Below, piece after piece: positions 48,973 to 58,541 of a stretch of 64,000 nucleotides of DNA. Positions within the stretch are counted from its first letter, which is position 1. Each line of letters opens with the position of its first letter. Under the pieces are notes generated by a model. That model saw nothing but the letters and a program-made list of their open reading frames with translations. It had not been told where the DNA came from and searched no databases. The position numbers and the translations under genes were made by a program. Where the stretch lies: NCBI GenBank assembly GCA_029834535.1, contig JAQMWT010000551.1:1-64000 (forward strand), read 5' to 3'. Source of the stretch: Chrysophaeum taylorii. Lineage: Eukaryota; Sar; Pelagophyceae; Pelagomonadales; Pelagomonadaceae.

Positions 48973-49939
48973 AGGAGGCCGTAGGACCGCAGTGGGTGAG
49001 GAGGGGGGCCATCGCGGGGCACCGCGGTCCGTAGGGGACCGAGCGACGGAAGGGGTCCCGCGATTGGCGCTTTCGTGCTAAAACCCTCCCGCAGCCGAAA
49101 GGATCCCTCAGGAATGTGCGGAGGGTCCGGCGCTCGCCGTCCTCGGCCTCGCGGCGGTCGAACCGCGATTCGGGATTGGTCTCGTGGGGATTCATCGGCA
49201 CGTATCTGAAGTTAGGCAACCGGAGGGCCTTGGCGTGAACGTCGGCAAATCGTCGCCGTTTGAAATCGAAACTCACGACCGCGACTCGTCGAGGGTAAGT
49301 GTCGTTCGCGATCTCGGCGAACCTACAGAGCGAAAACAACACGTTCTCGAAGCTGTCCCGCGCAAATTCTTCGGTCGCCGTCCTCGCGGCGACGTCTGGA
49401 TGTCCCCACCAACCAAAGTGTTCGGCGATAAAGTAGTACGACTGGGCTTCGGATCGCGGGCCCGCGTCGGATCGCGTCTGGCCGCCGCTAAAGACCAACA
49501 AAGCGCGCTCGTCCTCGTGCGCCATCTCCACGCCTTTCCGGACGTGCGCGACGAACTCTCCGGGTAGGTCTTTCCCTCTTTGGTAGTCGAGGAGGTACCA
49601 ATGTCTGTCGTTTCTATCCACGCCGTTCAGAGACTCGGTGATTGTCACGGCGTGCCCCGCGACCATCACGAGGTTTTCGACGCCCGTTGCGTTAAAGGCG
49701 ACGACGGGTTTTTGGTACGACGACGGAGGGGCTTCCGCGCGGGATGTGATGGCGCTGCCGCCGAAGAAGAGTCCAGCAACCACAAGCATCCACCAAGGCC
49801 GCGCGCGCCGCCGCGCCTTCTTCCGGTCTCCTCCTCCGCGCTCGAGGTCTTCTTCTTCTCCTTCTTCTTCTTCTTCTTCGTCTTCGACCCCGTGACGCCG
49901 CTGCTGCTGCTGCGACGTGATGATGGCGCGGAGCACCAT
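48938..49939 (-). CDS. DUF218 (YdcF-like) membrane protein
   Basis: 333 residues from ATG. Acidic then basic cytosolic N-terminus (poly-Glu about 20-30), one membrane segment (about 48-66, WWMLVVAGLFFGGSAI), then a lumenal DUF218 domain: NLVMVAGHAVT, LLDYQRGKDLPGEFVAHVRKG (quoted as LLDYQRGKD and FVAHVRKG), ALLVFSGGQTR, SEAQSYYFIAEHFG, RVAVVSFDFKRRRF. This matches the fungal/plant branch of the family (fission yeast SPAC57A10.07 type). The biochemical role is not known; bacterial relatives are linked to cell-wall or sugar metabolism. Its CDS end overlaps the CFAP97-like gene. Confidence 0.75.
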   Translation of the reverse strand: MVLRAIITSQQQQRRHGVEDEEEEEEGEEEDLERGGGDRKKARRRARPWWMLVVAGLFFGGSAITSRAEAPPSSYQKPVVAFNATGVENLVMVAGHAVTITESLNGVDRNDRHWYLLDYQRGKDLPGEFVAHVRKGVEMAHEDERALLVFSGGQTRSDAGPRSEAQSYYFIAEHFGWWGHPDVAARTATEEFARDSFENVLFSLCRFAEIANDTYPRRVAVVSFDFKRRRFADVHAKALRLPNFRYVPMNPHETNPESRFDRREAEDGERRTLRTFLRDPFGCGRVLARKRQSRDPFRRSVPYGPRCPAMAPLLTHCGPTASFNHTLPWDNTS

Positions 49940-49964
49940 TATTAGTAGTTATAGTAAGGAGGAC

Positions 49965-52058
49965 TTAAAAGGTCTTTATTGAAGTGACGTCACGACAGTT
50001 TGTTGTTTTTGGCAACGGTGTTTTTGGTGCTGCTGCTGCTGCTGCTCCAAGGAGAAGAAGAACCTCGTCGTCTTTCTTGAGGTCGTCCGCGGCGAAGTAG
50101 ACCGCCGGACCGTATTGCCCCACGGCCGCGAGGACGCAACTTTTGTCCTTCTTGAGGTCCTCGGAGGCGTACTGGAGGGCTCGGCCGTTTTGCCGCACGG
50201 CCGCGAGGACGATTTCCTTGTCCTCTCGAAGACCTCGAGCCGCGAATTCGAGATTCTTTCCTTCGTCGCGCACGGCCGCCAGGACGATTTCCTTGTCGTT
50301 CTTCAGGTTTGCGCCGGCGTACTCGAGCGCCGAGCCATCCCGACGGACGGCAGCTAGAACCACGTCCCTGTCCCCTCTGAGCTCGTCGCTCGCGTGCTCG
50401 AGCGCCTTGCCATTGTGCTCCACGACGGCGAGCACGGTATTCTTGTCGTTTCTCACCTCGTCGGCGGCGTACATGAATGCGTCGCAATCTTGCCGCGCGG
50501 CCGCGAGCACGAAACCGCAGTCTTTCTTGAGCTCTTCGGCGGCGTACTCGAGAGCTAACCCGTTCAACCCAACGCAGGCGAGGATGAACTCCTTGTTTTT
50601 CTTCAGGTCAGGGGCGGCATGCTCGAGCGCCAACAACCCGTTTCGCTTTACCGCGGCGAGGACGACCTCCCTGTCTCTCTTCATTTCGGTCGCCGCGTGC
50701 ACGAGCATCCACCCGTTGCGCTCGACCGCGGAGAGGACGATCTCCTTGTCGCCTTTGAGTTCGTTCGCGGCGTACTCGAGAGCCTCGCCGCGTTGCCCAA
50801 TTGCGGCGAGGACAATCTCCCTGTCTCTCTTCATTTCGGTCGCCGCGTGCATGAGCGCGTCGCCGTCTACGCGCACGACCGAAAGCACAAAATTTTTGTC
50901 ACTTTTCAGTTCCGGAGCTGCGTGCATGAAAGCGTCACCACCTTGCTGCTGCACGGCGGCGAGCACAACCTCCTTGTCTCCCTTAAACTCGTCGGAGGCG
51001 ACATCATCCCCGAACGTCGACCGTCCTTCGCGGAGAGCGTCCAGCATCGTCCGCTTGTTTAACCTTCTACTACTTCCTCTTCTTCGTCTTTGGGGACGAC
51101 CAAAAAAGTAGTTCCAGATCGCCTCGAGCACGCCCGTCGCGGAGGACGACGAGGACACGACGAATAGGACGAAATACGGGACGCCGCCGCACGACTTCTC
51201 GACCGAAGCGCCTCGGCTGCTGCTGCTGACTACCCACGAGAAGGTCGCCGTCTGCAATACGAGCTGAGGGAGGCTCTCGAGGAAACCTTTCACCAAGACA
51301 ATCATCACGATCCTGTCGAGGCGCCCGTTCTTTTTGCTGCTGCCTTGGTGGTGCTGCTGGTGGTGGTCGTCGTCGTCGTCGTCGCTTTCGTACGAGAGCC
51401 GCTCGCGCGCCAACGCGATCGACCCCGCGATCATCAAGTACGGGCTCAAGGGAATCATCATCAAGACAACGACCAGCTCGAGACGCACGACGAGCACGGC
51501 ACGCCGCAACAGCCAACGCGAATCCGCGTAGGCTCGCGCGTTGATGGCGAGAAAGTCGTAAACGTTTTCGCAAACCAAACTCGAAAGTGAAAAATCATTC
51601 CCAGACGACGACGACGACGACGACGAATCAGTCGACGCACCCGCACCATCGTGCGCGTAAAAATAGAAATTCGAGAATTCGTCTACGTTTTCTTCGCTCG
51701 GCGTACCGCCCGCGACGAGCTTGCTTCCGTCGGAAGCGTCGTGTCCGTGCTCCACGTCTTGATTCGATTGGTCCTCGCTGGGGGCCGCGACGAGGTTCCA
51801 GCACGGCAACAAGAGACCCGGGGCAAAAAGGGCGAACCCGACTTTGAAAGATGCGATTTTCGGACGCACGGCAGCGAACACGATTACGCTTCGCCAGCTC
51901 GCGAGGATGATGACTAACGACGTTCCCATCAAGAACCACCAGCCCTGGACGCCAAAGAACACCAGCTGGTTCACGTCGGTCACGATGTCCAAGGGCGTGA
52001 CGAAATACGACATGCAAACTATGCATCGCGCGGCGGCCATCGAGTCAACCATATTCAT
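49965..52058 (-). CDS. XK-related-like membrane domain fused to 12 DUF4116-type repeats (paralogue 1)
   Basis: 697 residues from ATG 52058. The N-terminal part (about 1-330) has 7-8 hydrophobic segments, with FLESLPQLVLQTATF in one, the E-x-L-P-Q-L-x-L-Q signature of XK-related (XKR) phospholipid scramblases, plus VTDVNQLVFFGVQGWWF and FAPGLLLPCWNL. An acidic/Ser-rich loop lies between the second and third segments. The C-terminal half (about 375-670) is 12 tandem 25-residue repeats, consensus DKEIVLAAVRQNGxALEYAA then x-x-L-K-K. These are the units of DUF4116, an expanded repeat of unknown role in pelagophyte and haptophyte algae. It shares its layout with the gene at 53.4-56.3 kb. Confidence 0.7.
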   Translation of the reverse strand: MNMVDSMAAARCIVCMSYFVTPLDIVTDVNQLVFFGVQGWWFLMGTSLVIILASWRSVIVFAAVRPKIASFKVGFALFAPGLLLPCWNLVAAPSEDQSNQDVEHGHDASDGSKLVAGGTPSEENVDEFSNFYFYAHDGAGASTDSSSSSSSSGNDFSLSSLVCENVYDFLAINARAYADSRWLLRRAVLVVRLELVVVLMMIPLSPYLMIAGSIALARERLSYESDDDDDDHHQQHHQGSSKKNGRLDRIVMIVLVKGFLESLPQLVLQTATFSWVVSSSSRGASVEKSCGGVPYFVLFVVSSSSSATGVLEAIWNYFFGRPQRRRRGSSRRLNKRTMLDALREGRSTFGDDVASDEFKGDKEVVLAAVQQQGGDAFMHAAPELKSDKNFVLSVVRVDGDALMHAATEMKRDREIVLAAIGQRGEALEYAANELKGDKEIVLSAVERNGWMLVHAATEMKRDREVVLAAVKRNGLLALEHAAPDLKKNKEFILACVGLNGLALEYAAEELKKDCGFVLAAARQDCDAFMYAADEVRNDKNTVLAVVEHNGKALEHASDELRGDRDVVLAAVRRDGSALEYAGANLKNDKEIVLAAVRDEGKNLEFAARGLREDKEIVLAAVRQNGRALQYASEDLKKDKSCVLAAVGQYGPAVYFAADDLKKDDEVLLLLGAAAAAAPKTPLPKTTNCRDVTSIKTF

Positions 52059-53414
52059 CACCTTTTTGCCACTTCCTTCAACTACACCGCGGGTTAGTAG
52101 TGTGAATTCACTTTAAGGTGAGCAAGAACGAACCCGGTGCCGATCGATAGCCCTTATTAGTCGACTTTGGTGGGGGGGAGGCCAACGCTGCTGCCGGTCG
52201 CACGAAGAATACGAAAGAGGCCGTCGCGGGGCCCCGGCGCCGGTTCGCGAGACTGGGCCTCGCCGCAGCTCGAGTAGCTTGCAGCGACCGCACCAGTCCA
52301 AGCAGAATCATCCCCAAACTACCATCCCGAGCTCATCGGCGACGGTGTCGAGTACGGGTGGGGGCAAGTCCAAGCAGCACGACAACGTCGTCACTGAGGC
52401 GCAGATGACTGCCAACCAACTCACCCTCGAGTCCATCGATGCTGCCAACCTGCCTGTCGCTCGCCTCGTATGCGCTACTCGTCGAAAGCGCGCGAGTACA
52501 AGCTCGCGTACGAGAACCACCAAGGTGGCCCCGAAATAGACTACGCCGCCATCGAGCCCGCCAAGCAGACCCAGAAGCTCCGCCGCCGGGGACACCACGT
52601 CGTGCATCGCTCTATCCCTCAATAGTGAGCTTACTCGACGACGCGGAAACACGAGCATATCACGACGACTTTAATACACAACATAGCACCGTCTTTTTTT
52701 TATGTTACCACTTTTTCTCGACTCGAGGGGTGATCGGGGGGGCTCGTTGGCTGTCCCGCGATTCCGTTTCTTCGAAAATCGGGTATAGTATGGAGGAGTT
52801 GTGTCTGCGAAAAAACCCTCCCGATGTCGCACAGTCGCCGCCGCCCCGGACACATGAAAATACGATATGTTGCTGGGTCCGCCGAGCCCCATTCGAATCT
52901 CCACGGACCGCCAAAGACATTCCCTCCGACGAGATTCTGTCGGCCGCTGGTCCGGCCAGGTCCGGGATCCGGGTGGGGGGTGGCGTTTAGCGCGAACCGA
53001 AATCGGTTCTATGCTCAAAGTCCCTTCTTGACCCTCTCTTCAGGTAATAATATAAGACGCCTCAGAAAAGAACGGGCTCGGTGTTTCAAGTAAAGTAAAT
53101 CCCCCCCCATGCAAGAAGATTGGCGCCGCCGCCGCCGCCGCCTTCTTTTTGTTTGAGTGAGGCCGGCGGGAGCACGTCAGGATCAACACATAGTGGGGAG
53201 GGGAGCAGGAATGCGGGTGGTCGCGGTCTTTAGTAGAAGATAGAAGTGTGACCAACCGGGACGAATATGCATCAACGACGATGATGATGATGATGATGAT
53301 GATGAGTTGTGGCCGACTTAAACAAATAAAATATCGAAGAAGAAGCGCGCATTGCAGCAGCTAGCCACGTCAAAGAAGGTGCGCTCGAGCGCACAACCTC
53401 TCTCGCGGTCGGTC
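52059..53414. other. Spacer between the two DUF4116 genes, with fragment and repeats
   Basis: No complete gene. A plus-strand end fragment at 52468-52623 reads MRYSSKAREYKLAYENHQ, then DYAAIEPAKQTQKLRRRG, and stops; it looks like the 3' end of some dispersed gene, family unknown. A (GAT)n run lies at 53277-53305. The spacer probably contains the promoter of paralogue 1. Confidence 0.35.
53277..53305. repeat. (GAT)n microsatellite
   Basis: About nine gat units downstream of the second DUF4116 gene. Confidence 0.9.
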
Positions 53415-56276
53415 TCACGCGACGACGAATTCCTCCTCGACGTTCGCGAGATCGAGAGGGTTCACTGCCTCAACATCTTGATACGCGGCCGCGCGCACGA
53501 CCTCCTCGTCGTCCTTGAGCTCGGCGGCGGCGTACTGGAGCGCAGACTCATCTTGCTGCACAGCGGCGAGGACGACCTCCTTGTCTTCCTTGAGCTCGGC
53601 GGCGGCGTACCGGAGCGCAGATCCTTCTCCCCGCACGGCGGCGAGGACGAGCTCCTTGTCTTTCTTGAGCTTGGGGTTGGCAAACTCGAGGACCCGGCCA
53701 TTTTGTAGCACTGCGGCATACACGACCTCCCTGTCATCCTTGAGCTCGGCGGCGGCATACCGGAGCGCAGAACCATTTCGCCGAACGGCGGCGAGGACGA
53801 CCTCCTTGTCTTTTTTGAGGTCGTGCGCGGCGTACTCGAGCGCCAAGCTCCATTGGTGCACGGCGGCGAGGACGACCTCCTTGTCTTTCTTGAGGACGTC
53901 GGTGGCATACTGGAGCATCTTACCCTTTTGCTGCACGGCGGCGAGGAAGATATCCTTATCTTCCCTGAGTCCCGCGGCAGCGTATTGCAACGCTCGTACG
54001 TCTTCGCTCACGGCGGCGAGGACGACGTCCTTGTCTTTCCGGACCTCGAGGGCGGCGAACTCGAGCGCCTCAACACGCTGCTCGACGGCTGCGAGGACGA
54101 TCTCCTTGTCCTTCTTGAGCTCGGGGGCGGCGTACTGGAGCGCCATCCCCTCGCGCCTCGCGGCCGCGAGGACGATATCCTTGTCTTTCCGGCGTGCCGG
54201 GGCGGCGCACTGAAGGGCTTCGCCATTCTGCTGCACGGCGGCGAGGACGACCTCCTTGTCTTTCTTGAGCTCGGCGGCGGCATGCTCGAGCGCGAAGCCG
54301 TCTTGTCGGACGGCCGCGAGGACGACGTCCCTGTCTTTCTTGAGCCGGGGGGCGGCGTACTCGAGCACGGGACCAAAGTTCTCCACCGCCGCGAGGAATA
54401 AGTCCTTATCCTTTTTTAGAGATGCGGCGGCATGCATGAGCGCCAACCCGTTTTGCCGGGCGGCGGCGAGGACGACCTCGCGGTCTCTCTGGAGCTCGGG
54501 AGCGGCGTACATCAGCGCGAGACCGTCCTGCCGCACGGCGCGCAAGACGACGTCCTTGTCTTTCTTCAGCTCGTCCGATGCGTATTCGAGCGCGAGACCA
54601 AAGTTCTGGACGGCCATGATGACAAAGTCCTTGTCTCCTTTCAGATCGTCGCCGGCGTCCACGATAGCGAGGCCGCTCTGCCGAACCGCGGCGAGGACGA
54701 CGTCCTTGTCGCTCTGGAGCGTCGAGCTCGCGTACTCGAGGGACTGCCAGTCGCGCTGCACGGCGGCGAGGACGACCTCTTTGCTCTCTCTCGGAAGAAT
54801 CTCGTCGCAGAGTTTTCTGTGAAAGTGCGTTGGGCGGACGGCCAACGACGACGTCTCGTTCTTCGTCGGAAGGCTCTTCAGTATCTCGTTCCTTTTCCAA
54901 TACAAGTTCCAGAACGCCAGGAGGATGCCCGTCGCAGACGTCGACGCCGAGATGACGAAAATAGCGAGATAGGGGATTCCAAACAGCAAGGGGGTGCCTC
55001 TGTTGACGGCCCACAAAAAGGTTCCCGCTTGAAGCACGAATTGCGGCAGACTTTCGTGAATACCTTCTACGAGGGTAAGCGCGACGCTGTAGAGGACGTG
55101 GTTCTGTTCGTCTTCGAAGCGCTCGTACTGCTTCAGGAGCGCCTCGTGTGCCAAGGTGATCGACGCCATCGTCACCAGATAGGGGCTCAGGGGGATCATA
55201 AACGCGGCGAGGGCGAACTCCAGACTCGCGACGAGGACGACGCGCTGAAACAGCGAGGTGGAGGAATTCTCGTAGGCTAGGGCGTGGATCTTGAGAACGC
55301 GGTAAATCATCGTTTGCGCCGAGCTCGCCTTGTAGAGCGCCCCGGGCACCATCACTGAAGAAGCACCGGTATTATGCTCCTCCTCCTCCTCCTCTTCCCG
55401 AGGAGGAGGAGGTGGGGTCGCCGCGGCTGGAGGGTTGTTGTTCGCCTCCACCGCGATGACCCCGTCTTCGGACTTGGTCTCCTCCGTTCGGACCGACTCA
55501 GATATCGTTCGGCTCACGGCAGACATCAAGTAAGGTGCGAGGCAATCTTCCCCCGTAGACTGCTCCTCGACGACGTCGTCGTCGTCGATCACCTTAGTCT
55601 CGTCGTCCGACGATAACGACGACAGGGTTGGCTGTTCGAAGCTGATACTTTGGGCGGCCTGCGCCTCGTCATCTCGCCGTTCGCTTTCTTGATCCACGGC
55701 TTTGGTGCTGCTCCTTTTGAGGCGTTCTCCGGCGAGGTCCCAGCACGGCAACAACAACCCCGGAGTTAAGAGGACGAGCCAAACGTCGACAGAAGAAACT
55801 TTGGGATGCGTGGCAGCGTAGAGGATGCTAAAGCGCCAGCTCAAGTGAAAGATGACCAAAGACACGGCCATCGAGAACCACCAGCCCTCGACGCCAAAGT
55901 ACGCCAGTTGGTAGACGTCGGTGCTTAAAGCTAGCGGCTTGGAGAGATATAAGAGGAACCAAACGTACCGCGCAACGGCAGAGTCGGCGCACTCCGTCCC
56001 ACCGCCGCGATGGGGGGACTCGACTGTCTCAAGATCGAGAGCCACGTAGTCGCGCTCCGATGCTGCTGCTGCTGCTGCTGCGTTGGGACCCTTGGCGGCG
56101 TTTCCATTTCCGTTACGGCCGTCGACGGTGGATATTGGCGTGCGCAGCGCCACGTAGTCGCGCGCCACCTCGTCCTTCCACGTCACCTTCGAAACACGAG
56201 CCTCATCGTCTTTGCTCTCCCCAACACCTTGGTCTCCGAGAAATGTCGTCCGAGAGCGCACCTGCTGCTGGTTCAT
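53415..56276 (-). CDS. XK-related-like membrane domain fused to 18 DUF4116-type repeats (paralogue 2)
   Basis: 953 residues from ATG. A soluble N-terminus of about 100 residues is followed by membrane segments (YVWFLLYLSKPLALSTDVYQ, quoted as YVWFLLYLSKPLAL; LAYFGVEGWWFSMAVSLVIF). The conserved LLTPGLLLPCWDL and HESLPQFVLQAGTF align with paralogue 1. A long acidic, low-complexity loop (about 190-320) lies between. Residues about 500-945 are 18 tandem 25-residue repeats, consensus DKEVVLAAVRQNGxALEYAA then AELKK. Same strand and order as paralogue 1, so a tandem duplication with later repeat-number change. Its start is only 50 bp from the divergent gene at 56327. Confidence 0.7.
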   Translation of the reverse strand: MNQQQVRSRTTFLGDQGVGESKDDEARVSKVTWKDEVARDYVALRTPISTVDGRNGNGNAAKGPNAAAAAAASERDYVALDLETVESPHRGGGTECADSAVARYVWFLLYLSKPLALSTDVYQLAYFGVEGWWFSMAVSLVIFHLSWRFSILYAATHPKVSSVDVWLVLLTPGLLLPCWDLAGERLKRSSTKAVDQESERRDDEAQAAQSISFEQPTLSSLSSDDETKVIDDDDVVEEQSTGEDCLAPYLMSAVSRTISESVRTEETKSEDGVIAVEANNNPPAAATPPPPPREEEEEEEHNTGASSVMVPGALYKASSAQTMIYRVLKIHALAYENSSTSLFQRVVLVASLEFALAAFMIPLSPYLVTMASITLAHEALLKQYERFEDEQNHVLYSVALTLVEGIHESLPQFVLQAGTFLWAVNRGTPLLFGIPYLAIFVISASTSATGILLAFWNLYWKRNEILKSLPTKNETSSLAVRPTHFHRKLCDEILPRESKEVVLAAVQRDWQSLEYASSTLQSDKDVVLAAVRQSGLAIVDAGDDLKGDKDFVIMAVQNFGLALEYASDELKKDKDVVLRAVRQDGLALMYAAPELQRDREVVLAAARQNGLALMHAAASLKKDKDLFLAAVENFGPVLEYAAPRLKKDRDVVLAAVRQDGFALEHAAAELKKDKEVVLAAVQQNGEALQCAAPARRKDKDIVLAAARREGMALQYAAPELKKDKEIVLAAVEQRVEALEFAALEVRKDKDVVLAAVSEDVRALQYAAAGLREDKDIFLAAVQQKGKMLQYATDVLKKDKEVVLAAVHQWSLALEYAAHDLKKDKEVVLAAVRRNGSALRYAAAELKDDREVVYAAVLQNGRVLEFANPKLKKDKELVLAAVRGEGSALRYAAAELKEDKEVVLAAVQQDESALQYAAAELKDDEEVVRAAAYQDVEAVNPLDLANVEEEFVVA

Positions 56277-56326
56277 AATATTGCGTCGCTGCGGCAGAAC
56301 GCGATGCGTGTCGAGGGTAAGGAAGG

Positions 56327-56779
56327 ATGTTGCTTCCGATGGTGATGGTTGGAGTCAGCTTGACCAGACGCGGTTTGATCGCGCCCGCCTCGGCCGCGCT
56401 CTACTACACCAAGGAAGACTATTGCCTGCAGTCCGAGACGCCCAACGGCATCGCGTTTGGGTGCGAGGAGTACGCCAACGACGAGAAACGCGCGAAGATG
56501 CGTACGCGAGCCATTGCGGAAGTGAGCCGCGCGGCGTCGCAGCTCGACGAGGCGACGCCCTTGACCGTGCGCCGCGCTCTGCGCGAAGGGCCTTTGGGGA
56601 CGCTGCGGCGGGACGGAAAGCGACTCGTCGCGCTGGGTGCGAGCGAGGACGAGTATAAGGCCGCGATCGCTGCCATCGAAGACCTCGACAACCGGGCCAG
56701 ATTCGAGGACGTCAGCCTCCTCGACGCACAGCGCAAACTCCACGCCTTCATCGACCCCCTCGCCCCGGCGGCCACCTGA
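56327..56779 (+). CDS. Small protein, possible plastid-lumen protein, family unknown
   Basis: 150 residues. The N-terminus MLLPMVMVGVSLTRRGLIAP then ASAALYY could be a hydrophobic targeting segment with twin Arg and an A-x-A cleavage site, as in thylakoid-lumen proteins of algae. The rest is helical and charged with two Cys (DYC, FGCEEY). No known family was recognised. An upstream ATG at 56303 followed by ggtaagg could be a short first exon, so the start is uncertain. An agggtaag motif lies 13 bp upstream of the chosen ATG. Confidence 0.45.
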   Translation: MLLPMVMVGVSLTRRGLIAPASAALYYTKEDYCLQSETPNGIAFGCEEYANDEKRAKMRTRAIAEVSRAASQLDEATPLTVRRALREGPLGTLRRDGKRLVALGASEDEYKAAIAAIEDLDNRARFEDVSLLDAQRKLHAFIDPLAPAAT

Positions 56780-56812
56780 CGCGATCATCATGACGAGGCC
56801 CTCGGATCCGGA

Positions 56813-56851
56813 CCTCCCTCCCTCCCTCCCTCCCTCCCTCCCTCCCTCCCT
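56813..56851. repeat. (CCCT)n microsatellite
   Basis: About nine to ten ccct units, 20 bp upstream of the EMC4 start codon. Confidence 0.9.
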
Positions 56852-56870
56852 CCATAAAAGAGGGTAAGGA

Positions 56871-57365
56871 ATGAAGTTTGACCTGAGCAAGTGTGCGCGG
56901 CGAGAGGTGGGAGCGCCGCCTGGGTACGTGAGCGGGGACGCTGTCGTGAGCCAAGACGGGGCCTCGGCGCGCGCTCTCAAGGTGAAGACGGAGCTGATGC
57001 AACGGCGGGCGATGGACGTTGCGATCGCCCCTGGAAAAAATATTTTGATGCAGGGGTTCATGATGTGGATGTCTGGAAGCAGCATAAACATCTTCTCGAT
57101 AATGATCACGGGAATGGCTTTCATGAATCCCATCAAGGCCATCGTGAACATCGACGACGCGTTTAAGCGATTCCGCGAGACACCGAACGTCGATTTGACC
57201 GTTCCAAAGGTGGCGTTCGTCGCGTGCAATTTGGGCATGGTGTGCCTCGCTCTTTGGAAGTGTAACACGATGGGCCTCCTCCCCATCACCGCGGCCGACT
57301 GGACCTCCTTCCTCGTCACCAAGGACATCGCCGAGCTCTCCGCCGCCCCCCTCGTGCTTAAGTAG
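56871..57365 (+). CDS. EMC4: ER membrane protein complex subunit 4 (EMC4/TMEM85)
   Basis: 164 residues, normal for the family. Conserved points: APGKNILMQGFMMWMSGSSI, INIFSIMITGMAFMNPIKAI (quoted in parts: INIFSIMIT, FMNPIKAI), a VPKVAFVACNLGMVCLALW helix, and the C-terminal KCNTMGLLPITAADW signature. EMC4 is part of the complex that inserts tail-anchored and multi-pass proteins into the ER membrane. An agggtaag motif lies just before the ATG. Its stop codon is 6 bp from the stop of the convergent fucosyltransferase-like gene. Confidence 0.92.
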   Translation: MKFDLSKCARREVGAPPGYVSGDAVVSQDGASARALKVKTELMQRRAMDVAIAPGKNILMQGFMMWMSGSSINIFSIMITGMAFMNPIKAIVNIDDAFKRFRETPNVDLTVPKVAFVACNLGMVCLALWKCNTMGLLPITAADWTSFLVTKDIAELSAAPLVLK

Positions 57366-57371
57366 TGGAGT

Positions 57372-58385
57372 CTAGAGCCAGCACGTGAAGGTGGTATTGG
57401 CGGCAGTCTCCTTCCGCATGTCGACGATGAGCTTGGCGTACTGGCTGGGCCAGGTGCAGGAGGTGCAGACGGGACTCTCCGGGCACGAGGCGCAGGTGAC
57501 AAAGGTGTGGGCGAGGACGCCGGCGAGCGCGTCCCAAACGGCCATAAACACGAGGTCCGCCGCGCCCGGAGGTACCACGTCCTCGATCTTCCGAAAGTTG
57601 TGGGCGCGGAGCACGTCCAAGGTCCGTCGCATCTTGTCGGCGTCGGCGCGCTGGATCCCATACCACTGGAGGCCGGGCGTCGTCGTGAGGTCGGAGACGA
57701 GGACGACCGGCGTCTCGTTCGAGAGCCCCAGTGCTGCCTTGCTGCGGATCAAATGGGAAGCGCACTCGTCCAGGTGGGCATGCCGCGTCTCGCTGCGCCA
57801 CTGGAAGGCGGCGTAAGGTCTTGCGGACCCGAGAACCTCGCGGACCAGCTCCCGGGCTCTGTCGGCGTGACCGTCGGCGAACTCTAAACTCGCGAGGGCG
57901 CGATTGTACGAATGCTTGTCGAGACCCCAGGTGCCCCCGCGAAAATACTCGTGGATCACCAAGATTTGGGCGCCGGCGCTGGCTGCGGGACAGCTGAGCG
58001 CGTTCCGATACCCCCAGGGCCATAGCCCGCACCCCGCTCGCGATTTGTGGAGGCAAAGACTTCGCCGCTTAGTACTACTCAAGTTCGACGCCGCAAACAC
58101 CTCGTAGGGGACCACCGAATCCGGGAGCTCGAAGACTTCCCGGAGTCGAATCATGCCGGGCCCGCACGCGCCGTACAGCCTGCCGTCGACCACGCAAGGT
58201 TCCACGAATTTGGCACCAGTCATTTCTGCCAGCGCGAGCAACTCTGCCACCGCGAGTCGCCATCGCGCCATACCCTCGCGAAACGTCTCCACGTACACGA
58301 CGCGCAGCCTGCTCGCATTCTTCGAAAACGTCGGGCATTTTTCGCCAGCGACGGCCATAATACCCATCATCAGCCACACAAACAT
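57372..58385 (-). CDS. Secreted O-fucosyltransferase-like glycosyltransferase
   Basis: 337 residues from the ATG that gives MFVWLMMGIMAVAGEKC, a signal peptide; a longer frame only adds the (AAAG)n tract. Order: RLRVVYVETFREGMARWRLAVAEL (quoted as VVYVETFREGM) with an ARW near the start of the GT-B fold, GWLKPF-like Cys-rich middle, then YAAFQWRSETRHAHLDEC. The last resembles the H-x-R-x-D/E sugar-nucleotide region of protein O-fucosyltransferases, with Trp-Arg-Ser-Glu. A late TFVTCASCPESP Cys cluster would form disulfides. It probably acts in ER or Golgi. Family call is moderate. Confidence 0.5.
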   Translation of the reverse strand: MFVWLMMGIMAVAGEKCPTFSKNASRLRVVYVETFREGMARWRLAVAELLALAEMTGAKFVEPCVVDGRLYGACGPGMIRLREVFELPDSVVPYEVFAASNLSSTKRRSLCLHKSRAGCGLWPWGYRNALSCPAASAGAQILVIHEYFRGGTWGLDKHSYNRALASLEFADGHADRARELVREVLGSARPYAAFQWRSETRHAHLDECASHLIRSKAALGLSNETPVVLVSDLTTTPGLQWYGIQRADADKMRRTLDVLRAHNFRKIEDVVPPGAADLVFMAVWDALAGVLAHTFVTCASCPESPVCTSCTWPSQYAKLIVDMRKETAANTTFTCWL

Positions 58386-58386
<1 letters not shown>

Positions 58387-58417
<31 letters not shown>

Positions 58418-58419
58418 TC
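58387..58419. repeat. (CTTT)n microsatellite at a gene start
   Basis: Eight cttt units directly before the start codon of the fucosyltransferase-like gene (AAAG on its coding strand). Confidence 0.9.
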
Positions 58420-58541
58420 GGCCCGAACACTACGTAGTTTCCTACCCCAATAGTAACTATGTGGTTGGCCCAGACGATTCTTGAAAACTGCGCTCCTGGG
58501 TCGTGGACGCGCCTGGTTGATACATGATCGGACACCTACTA

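Noticed and set aside
52279-52625. Possible retroelement or transposase end at 52.3-52.6 kb
   Set aside because: Only one short protein-like fragment (52468-52623) and no terminal repeat, second copy or domain; kept only as an unknown fragment.
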